A DNA stretch of 64,000 nt, from the NCBI GenBank assembly GCA_030761205.1, contig JAULJL010000011.1, positions 11,522,501 through 11,586,500 of the forward strand, in the 5' to 3' direction. This document shows, one piece after another, positions 57,421-64,000 of this stretch. Within the stretch, counting starts at the first letter, position 1, and each line of letters starts with the position of its first letter. Position numbers and translations under genes: made by a program. Below the pieces are notes generated by a model. It was not told where the DNA came from. It made no database searches and saw nothing but the letters and a program-made list of their open reading frames with translations. This DNA is from Fremontodendron californicum. Taxonomy: Eukaryota; Streptophyta; Magnoliopsida; Malvales; Malvaceae.

Positions 57421-58078
57421 AACCCGGTTTTGCTCAAAACAAGTCCGATTTTCATATTTTCTTCAATCTGAGCCTTGGGATATCCTTTTTAATCATTCTT
57501 CATCCATTGGGGGCTTTGTTCTTACCAAGTCGGGCCATTTCTGTGATTCTTCCCGATTTCACTGAAATCCACTAAAAACCCTAATTCTCGATTTTCTCCC
57601 GGATTGACTTTTCTTTCGGTTTTTCTTGCAAGTGACTTCTCCATTACCCGTAGTCAGTGCTTATCTTTCATTTGGAACCTTCAATTTCGACCAATTTGAT
57701 CGTTTAAGCACTTTTCCCCAAATTTCTCGGATTAGGGTTTCCTTTCTACTGAATCTCCAAATCCCAACTTCCAAACTCTATATCTTTCAATGTAGACCTC
57801 GGATTATCAAAATTCTTTCGCCATTTTTCAATTCAACTTAAAATCTTGATGTTGAAAGTGGGTTGACTTTTTTAGTAGTTGACTTTCTGGGGTTGACTTT
57901 TTTGGGGTTGACTTTTTCAAGTTTGACTTTTTCAAGTTTGACTTTTTATGCTCGCCCTCTTAAACTAAGTCTCGGAGTACCACCTGCAGGATGAAAACAG
58001 TCTTTTTACACTCGAAAACATCAATTTAGGAAGAAAACATACCTGTTTTAGTGGTCCGGACAAAATTAGGTGTCTACA

Positions 58079-58092
58079 GCTGCCCCTCTTTG
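58079..58092 (-). promoter_or_regulatory. Polypurine tract of the Tat/Ogre-type element
   Basis: The minus strand reads AAAGAGGGGCAGC directly before the LTR start TGTAGACACC. Confidence 0.75.
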
Positions 58093-58362
58093 GCTATTGC
58101 TGAGAATCAGGAATCAGGCAAAGATAATCCGACACTAATTTTGTACGGTCAGTGAAATCACATGTGAAGGAAAGGGAAAGGCGTTTTCTTTTTCATTCTT
58201 CTATCATTTTTTCATTTTTCATTTTCTATTTTTTTCCCATTTTTTTCTTTTTTCATCATTTTTTTTAACAGTAAATTGAAGATTTTGTCCTTAAATTGAA
58301 TTCCCTGACTTATCAAGGCTCGACCCGTCTTAAGGAAACGAATTCGATTTTCAAAACAAAAA

Positions 58363-58502
58363 ACTGTGCCCGGATGTTTTAAAAAACTGGTACCTGCAGG
58401 TCTTTAAAATGGTGCCCGGAGGTCTTAAAAATGGGGCCCGGAGGTCTTAAAATGGTGCCCGGAGGTCTTTAAAACTGGTGCCCGGAGGTCTTAAAAAACT
58501 GG
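58363..58502. repeat. Short (22-25 bp) tandem repeats in the 3' UTR
   Basis: About five to six units of the type GGTGCCCGGAGGTCTTAAAA, directly before the 72-bp array. Confidence 0.75.
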
Positions 58503-58512
58503 TTTGAAAATA

Positions 58513-59095
58513 CTTTGACGACGGTCTCAAGTTCGACTCATTTGATAAAACAGAATGAATTCGATTTAAAACAGAAATGAATACCTCGACGGAGGTCTCA
58601 AGGCTCGACTCATTTGATAAAACAGAATGAATTCGATTTAAAACAAAAGAAAATACCTCGACGGTGGTCTCAAGGCTCAACTCATTTGATAAAACAGAAT
58701 GAATTCGATTTAAAACAAAAGGGAATGCCTCGACGGTAGTCTCAAGGCTCGACTCATTTGATAAAATAGAATGAATTCGATTTAAAACAAAAGGAAATAC
58801 CTCGACGATAGTCTCAAGGCTCGACTCATTTGATAAAACAGAATGAATTCAATTTAAAACAAAAAGAAATACCTCGACGGTGGTCCCAAGGTTCGACTCA
58901 TTTGATGAAACAGAATGAATTCAATTTAAAACAAAAGGAAATACCTCGACGGTAGTCTCAAGGCTCGACTCATTTGATAAAACAGAATGAATTCGATTTA
59001 AAGCAAAAGGAAATACCTCGACGATAGTCTCAAGGCTCGACTCATTTGATAAAACAGAATGAATTCGATTTAACACAGAAATAAATACCTTGATG
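58513..59095. repeat. 72-bp tandem array in the 3' UTR of the Tat/Ogre-type element
   Basis: The landmark CATTTGATAAAACAGAATGA recurs at 58539, 58611, 58683, 58755, 58827, 58899, 58971 and 59043, a strict 72-bp period over eight units. Each unit also carries CTCGACGGTGGTCTCAAGGC. The period is a multiple of three, so spurious repeat-coded frames appear on the minus strand. Confidence 0.92.
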
Positions 59096-60610
59096 GTGAT
59101 CTCGGAGTCTGAATCTTTTGAGAAGCAACACGATTTCTCTTTGGGGAAGTCCAAGTTTCCCTGACTTCTGCAATGTTAGCTAAATGCAATGATGAGAATG
59201 TCATGCTTTGCAAATGCTTGTATGTTTCCTAAAATAAATGCAACCAAATGATTGTGCCAATTTCTAATCCATGGTTTCTTTGAGGTTCATAGATTATACG
59301 ACTTTAAGACAGAGTCTTCAATTGTTCATTGATGCCCCACTTAAGGAATTCTTCACTCCAGATATCTTGTCAAACAGTCTCAGTTTCTGTCTTTCGCTGA
59401 AATTCACAGATTTTCTGACTTCGTGATGGAGTTTCCAACACGTTCGCTGTTCCCTTTTCTTTGATGATCTTTCCAAACCTTTCCCAAGATTTAAATCTAT
59501 TCCTTAGTAATACTTTGAAATCTTTTTATTTAAAGATTTTTATTACTAATTATCATTCAATTTAATAACAAATATAGTGCAAAGAAAGTATGAATCAGGC
59601 AAAAATTGTCATGACGAGGATAACAAGAATTTATTGCAAGAAATGTTTTAAAATGATAAAAATAAATATCAAGGATATAAGAAACAAATATAAGGTTATA
59701 GGCTGTAGATGCCCCGGATGCGGAATATCTTGGACTCCTCTTTTTTCAAACCATCTGAAATTTCTCTTGAACGAGTAATTCACTTGGGTAATCTCTTAGC
59801 TTCTATAGGTACATCAGACTGAGTTGTTCCCTTTTCCTCTGATTGTCAAATACTTTCTCTCCCTTTACACGGAGCATTGGTTCAAACTTTGATTAGTACT
59901 TGAGCCGCCTTTTGTAGGTTTTCAACTCAAGTGTCCTCCGTTCGGTATTAAGTCGCCCTTTGCGGGTTTTTAGCTTAAACCTCTCCTTTTTCATTCTTTT
60001 TTTTTATTTTCATTTTTTTTTGTATTCTATCCAGCATCTGAGAATTCTAAATGCTTCCAAGGTAAAAATATCAGTTCAAAAGATGGGATGAATTATGAGA
60101 ATAATCTTTCAAATTAAATATCCATGCTTGATCAAAATGGGCTTTTAAAGCATGTAATGTAGGCCAAGGTTTAGGTTTAGAAAGAAAGGATAAATAGGCC
60201 CAAAATGTGTTTAAGGGTGATTGGATCAAGGATCACTTCGTGAGGAGAACTAATTCTTGAACCATTTGTCCCTTTTTTGGACTTTCTTTTCTTTTTTGCT
60301 TTGTTGGCTTTCATTTGCCACATTTTCTAATGGATTTTTTTTTTTTTTTATTATTATCTTCCCTCTTATTTGCCCTCCAGTGTAGAGGGTGATCCTTGAT
60401 CAAGGTTTTAAAGAAAGAAACAATTCTTAAGGCTCAAAGGGGTGACTAAAGATAATTTCTTCTTAGTGGAAGGAATATGAAAAACGGCCATTCATCATAT
60501 CAAGCATAAATATTCTCTTTGAAAAGCAATTCTCAGGGCAAATAGATATATAGAATTTCTATTTTTACACTTGGAATCATTCGAATTTTCATGTGCACAG
60601 CATCACACAT
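59096..60610. other. 3' UTR between Tat/Ogre pol and the tandem arrays
   Basis: I see no coding frame with family resemblance; a 62-codon plus-strand frame at 59590 is not recognised. The long non-coding stretch between pol and the LTR is usual for Tat/Ogre elements. Confidence 0.65.
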
Positions 60611-60616
60611 TTTTTT

Positions 60617-62116
60617 TCAAGCATAATACTTCTTCAATTCATCATCATTCACGGGATGTCTAAAATCATCTCCGTCCATCCGAGTTAGAATCAATGCTCC
60701 TCCAAAAAAAGCTCTCTTTACCACATAGGGTCCTTCCCAATTTGGAGCCCATTTTCCTCTCAGGTCCTTCACTATAGGGAGAATTTTCCTCAATACCAAC
60801 TCCCCCTCTCGGAACTGTCTGGGACGAACTTTTTTGTTGTGGGCTCGAATCATCCTTTTCTGATACAACTGCCCGTGACAAATTGCTTTCAATCTTTTCT
60901 CCTCGATGAGATTCAACTGTTCATAATGAGCTCTAACCCATTCTGCTTCCTCTAGGCCAACTTCTATCAGAACCCGAAGTGAAGGGATCTCAACTTCAAT
61001 AGGTAGCACTGCTTCCATCCCGTATACCAAAGAAAATGGCGTTGCCCCTGTAGATGTACGGACCGAAGTACGATACGCATGAAGAGCAAACGACAAGATC
61101 TCATGCCAATCTTTGTACACATTGGTCATCTTCTCAACAATCCTCTTGATATTCTTATTAGCTGCTTCTACTGCGCCATTCATCTTCGGACGGTAAGGTG
61201 CTAAATTATGATGTGTGATCTTGAATTGAGTACACACTTCCCTCATCATCTTATTGTTCAAATTGAGAGCATTATCCGAAATAATTCTTGCTGGCAAACC
61301 GTAACGGCATATGATTTCTTTCTTGACGAATCTGCATACCACCGACTTTGTTACATTCACATATGAAGCAGCTTCTACCCACTTTGTGAAATAATCTATG
61401 GCCACCAAGATGAAACGATGTCCATTTGAAGCTTTCGGGGTAATAGGCCCAATCATATCCATTCCCCACATTGAAAACGACCATGGTGCAGTCATGACAT
61501 GTAATGGCGATGGCGACACATGAATCTTATCTACATAAATCTGGCATTTATGGCATTTTCGGGAATAACTGATACAATCTCCCTCCATCGTCAGCCAATA
61601 GTAGCCTGCCCTCATAATCTGTTTAGCAAGCATGTGACCATTAGCATGGGTGCCACATATCCCTTCATGGACCTCTTCTATGATTCTTTGAGCTTCGACA
61701 GACCTGACACATCTCAATAAGACTTGGTCTTTTCCTTTCTTGTAGAGAATCTCGCCATCTAGAACAAAACCCATTGCTAACATTCTCAGAGTCCTCTTGT
61801 CATTCTCTGTTGCTTGTTCTGGATACTGTTGACTCTTGATGTACTGCAAGATGTCATTATACCAAGGGAGACCATCTGTTTCTTCTTCGATACTCAAACA
61901 GTGGGCAGGAGACTCGTATATGCTCATCTTGATCGACACAACTTCCGCTCTTTCATTCACTTTAAACATTGATGACAAAGCAGCCAGAGCATCCGCCATC
62001 CGGTTTTCTTCTCGAGGAAAGTAATTGAAATTCACTTCTTCGAACTCCTCTAATAAACTCAGTATGAGTTCTCGTTATCGGATTAGCTTTGTATCTCGGG
62101 TTTCCCATTCTCCTCA
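60617..62116 (-). pseudogene. Integrase of the Tat/Ogre-type pol (472-codon frame below two stops)
   Basis: The long frame (62035-60617) starts within the tail of the second RNase H (NFNYFPREENRMADALAALS). Integrase follows: zinc site His123/His130 and Cys161/Cys164 (CHKC), triad Asp193 (GMDMIGP), Asp254 (IISDNALN) and Glu290 (NGAVEAANK), with D-x35-E spacing. The C-terminal part has RPRQFREGELVLRKILPIVK and GKWAPNWEGPYVVKRAFFGG, and no chromodomain. Between this frame and the upstream RT frame, which are in the same register, are a TGA at 62116-62114 (from CGA in YQL-R-GEWETR) and a TAA about 45 nt further on. The integrase itself looks undamaged, but the polyprotein is interrupted. Confidence 0.9.
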
Positions 62117-64000
62117 TAACTGGTAAATCACCAAGGCTGAGTCTCCGTAAACTTCCAATACTTTGATCTTTCTGTCCACTGCAGCACGAAGGCCCATAGT
62201 ACATGCTTCATACTCGGCAGTATTGTTTGTACAATCAAAATCCAATCTAGCAGTGAAAGGATAATAATCTTCTTCTGGGGACATAATCACTGCCCCGATT
62301 CCATGCCCCATGGCATTAGATGCACCATCAAAGTACATTTTCCATACTTTCTCCTTCAGGGAAATCTCATCCGCTTGCGACACATACATCAAATCCTCAT
62401 TTGGGAAGTCAAAGTTCAACGGCTCATAATCTTCCACTGCCCAACTTGCTAAGAATTCCGCCACTACACTGCCCTTGATAGCTTTTTGACTTACATATAC
62501 AATGTCGTATTCTGACAATAAAACCTGCCATCTTGCTGTCCTCCCTGACAGAGAAGGTGCTTCCAACATGTACTTGACTGGATCCAGCTTGGCAATCAGC
62601 CACGTTGTGTGATGCAACATATACTGTCTAAGTCTTCGAGCAGTCCAAGCTAAGGCACAACACAACTTTTCTACCGACGAATATTTCAACTCATATTCTG
62701 TGAACTTCTTGCTGAGGTAGTAAACTGCCTGTTCCTTATTTCCAGTTTCATCAAGCTGCCCCAAAACACAACCCATGGATCTTTCAAATACTGATAAATA
62801 CAGTATCATTGGTTTATCCAGAATAGGTGGCATTAATACTGGTGGGTTTGATAGATAATGCTTAACCTTTTCGAAAACAATCTGACACCCTTCATCCCAT
62901 TCTCCTGGATCACGTTTTCGAAGTAACTTAAATATTGGATCACATTTGTCGGTCAACTGTGAAATAAACCGAGCAATATAATTCAATCTCCCCAGAAAGC
63001 CTCTTACTTCCTTTCGAGTGCAAGGTGGTGGCAGATTCTGAATGGCCTTCACTTTATCTGGGTCAATCTCAATTCCTCTTTTGCTGACGACAAAACACAA
63101 CAACTTCCCCGAGGTGACTCCAAAAGTGCATTTTACCGGATTTAGCTTGAGTCTAAATTTCCTTAATCGTTCAAAGAGCTCCTTAAGATTCGCAATATGC
63201 TCCTCTTCTCCTTGCGACTTTGCGATCATATCATCAACGTAGACCTCAATTCCCTTATGCATCATATCATGAAACAAGGTCACCATGGCTCTCTGGTATG
63301 TTGCCCCAGCATTCTTCAATCCAAATGGCATTACCTTGTAGCAGAAGGTTCCCCACATTGTAACAAATGTGGTTTTCTCCATATCTTCCGGTGCCATCTT
63401 GATCTGATTGTATCCTGAGAATCCGTCAATAAAAGAAAATGAAGAACTTTTCACCGTATTATCCACCAGAGTATCAATATGGGGCAAAGAGAAATTATCT
63501 TTAAGGCTGGCCTTGTTCAAATCTCGATAATCAACGCACATCCGTACCTTGCCATCCATCTTCGGTACTGGAACAATATTTGCCACCCATTCTGGATATT
63601 TTGCCACCTCTAGGAATCCAGCATCAAATTGTTTCTTCACCTCATCTTTTATCTTTAACAGCATATCAGGCCTCATTCTTCTCAACTTTTGCTGAATTGG
63701 CTTGCATTCTGGCCTCAAAGGGAGCTTATGAACCACAATATCCGGATCAAACCCTGGCATATCTTGGTAAGACCATGCAAATACATCCACATACTCCTGG
63801 AGCAAAGCCATCAATTCACCTTTTATTGATGTTGACAATGAAGTTCCAATTTTGACTTTTTTTATCTCTTCACCATTTCCCAAATTTATTGTTTCTAATA
63901 ATTCCTTATGAAGAACTACTTGCTTCTCCTCTTGTTCTATTTTCCTCAATAGATCCGGATGTAGACCATAATCCTCAGTATCTTCATTAGCCTCAAAATT
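62114..64000 (-). pseudogene. Reverse transcriptase and dual RNase H of the Tat/Ogre-type pol, runs off the window
   Basis: The frame is open to the window edge (64000). Counting from 63949, RT spans about 80-330: MCVDYRDLNKASLKDNFSLP, Asp175 in FSFIDGFSGYNQI, and YVDD at 237-240. The first RNase H (about 390-500) is degenerate (LYLSVFERSMGCVLGQ lacks the first Asp). A second, archaeal-like RNase H (about 535-611) has YFDGASNAMGHGIGAVIMSP, NNTAEYEACTMGLRAA and YGDSALVIYQL before the TGA. The extra RNase H is a hallmark of the Tat/Ogre lineage. Protease and gag should lie beyond 64000. Confidence 0.92.

Larger units (their letters stand above)
52537..58078 (-). repeat. Giant 3' LTR (5542 bp) of the Tat/Ogre-type element
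   Basis: On the minus strand it starts TGTAGACACC (58078) after a purine-rich tract and ends GGTTGCGACA (52537). It is the inverted relative of the solo LTR at 39372-43870 but about 1 kb longer. Extra length comes partly from tandem expansion: 76-bp units at 53355-53760, roughly 83-bp units at about 55325-55560, and 155-160-bp units at about 56480-57420. No coding frame is seen inside. Confidence 0.88.

Noticed and set aside
57019..57841. Plus-strand frames of 71-79 codons in the giant LTR
   Set aside because: They derive from the 158-bp tandem units and their flank, and lie antisense to the element's transcription.
58513..59095. The 72-bp array as a CRISPR array
   Set aside because: There are no unique spacers between constant repeats; the whole unit repeats. 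The window is eukaryotic and has no cas genes.
58447..59154. Repetitive minus-strand frames (NRIHSVLSNESSLETTVEVF type) as a repeat protein gene
   Set aside because: They are translations of the 72-bp non-coding array; the period is divisible by three, so frames stay open by arithmetic. Located in the 3' UTR of a retrotransposon.
59590..59778. 62-codon plus-strand frame with CKKC and CRCPGCG cysteines
   Set aside because: The zinc-finger-like cysteines are suggestive, but the frame is short, lies antisense in a retrotransposon 3' UTR and matches no family I recognise.
1..64000. tRNA, rRNA or snRNA genes
   Set aside because: No cloverleaf or conserved RNA gene sequence was recognised by eye on either strand. 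A tRNAscan or Rfam run would be decisive.

Overview
The window is plant nuclear DNA, almost certainly from a eudicot. The evidence is two recognisable plant genes with GT-AG introns, and Athila-, Tat/Ogre- and chromovirus-type Ty3 retrotransposons. There are also PIF/Harbinger and Mutator-like DNA elements, interstitial telomere-like repeats, and a very AT-rich background. I cannot name the species. By my reading well over half of the window is transposable elements, many of them nested.

Layout. (1) 1-14190 is a decayed plus-strand Athila-type element. Only the last 39 bp of its 5' LTR are in the window. Its gag is split by a minus-strand, pol-less LTR element at 963-6551. (2) 14191-18290 is gene-free and holds an old imperfect duplication plus small repeats. 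(3) 18291-19400 is a pair of nested inverted-repeat (MULE-like) elements ending about 160 bp before a gene. (4) 19564-32082 is a SAM-dependent methyltransferase gene. An 11.7 kb intron splits it exactly at its SAM-binding motif. The intron holds a second pol-less Athila derivative (20772-26509, TSD GTTAT) and a duplicated AT-rich block, one copy of which carries a 1.73 kb solo LTR (TSD CATTA). Exon 2 has an apparent one-base deletion. (5) 33841-35827, minus strand, is a complete four-exon gene for a PC4/KIWI-type transcriptional coactivator, the only fully intact host gene here. (6) 36000-38300 holds small repeats, including a 540 bp insert with an 8 bp TSD. (7) 38322-45520, minus strand, is a dead PIF/Harbinger two-gene cassette: a DDE transposase and a Myb/SANT-like partner. 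A 4.5 kb solo LTR (TSD ATGAC) interrupts the partner directly after its start codon. (8) 46011-50450 is a relatively young chromovirus with TSD TAGCC, near-identical 489 bp LTRs and one 1230-codon pol frame, but no primer-binding site and no gag. (9) 50737-51755 is a TIR element. (10) 52537-64000 is the 3' half of a minus-strand Tat/Ogre element: a 5.5 kb LTR, a 3' UTR with a 72 bp tandem array, then integrase, a second RNase H and reverse transcriptase, running off the window.

How the parts relate. The host genes make up a few percent of the sequence and are not a pathway. The methyltransferase and the KIWI gene are convergent neighbours about 1.8 kb apart. The most informative non-gene signal is a pair of short motifs that are identical in the autonomous-type Athila element and in both pol-less elements. 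One is 26 nt with a palindrome and hairpin, 34-35 nt after the last stop codon. The other is a 21 nt hairpin 17-20 nt before the LTR. They look like cis signals that the pol-less elements keep in order to borrow another element's machinery. The two very large LTRs (39372-43870 plus, 52537-58078 minus) form an inverted repeat around the Harbinger/chromovirus block.
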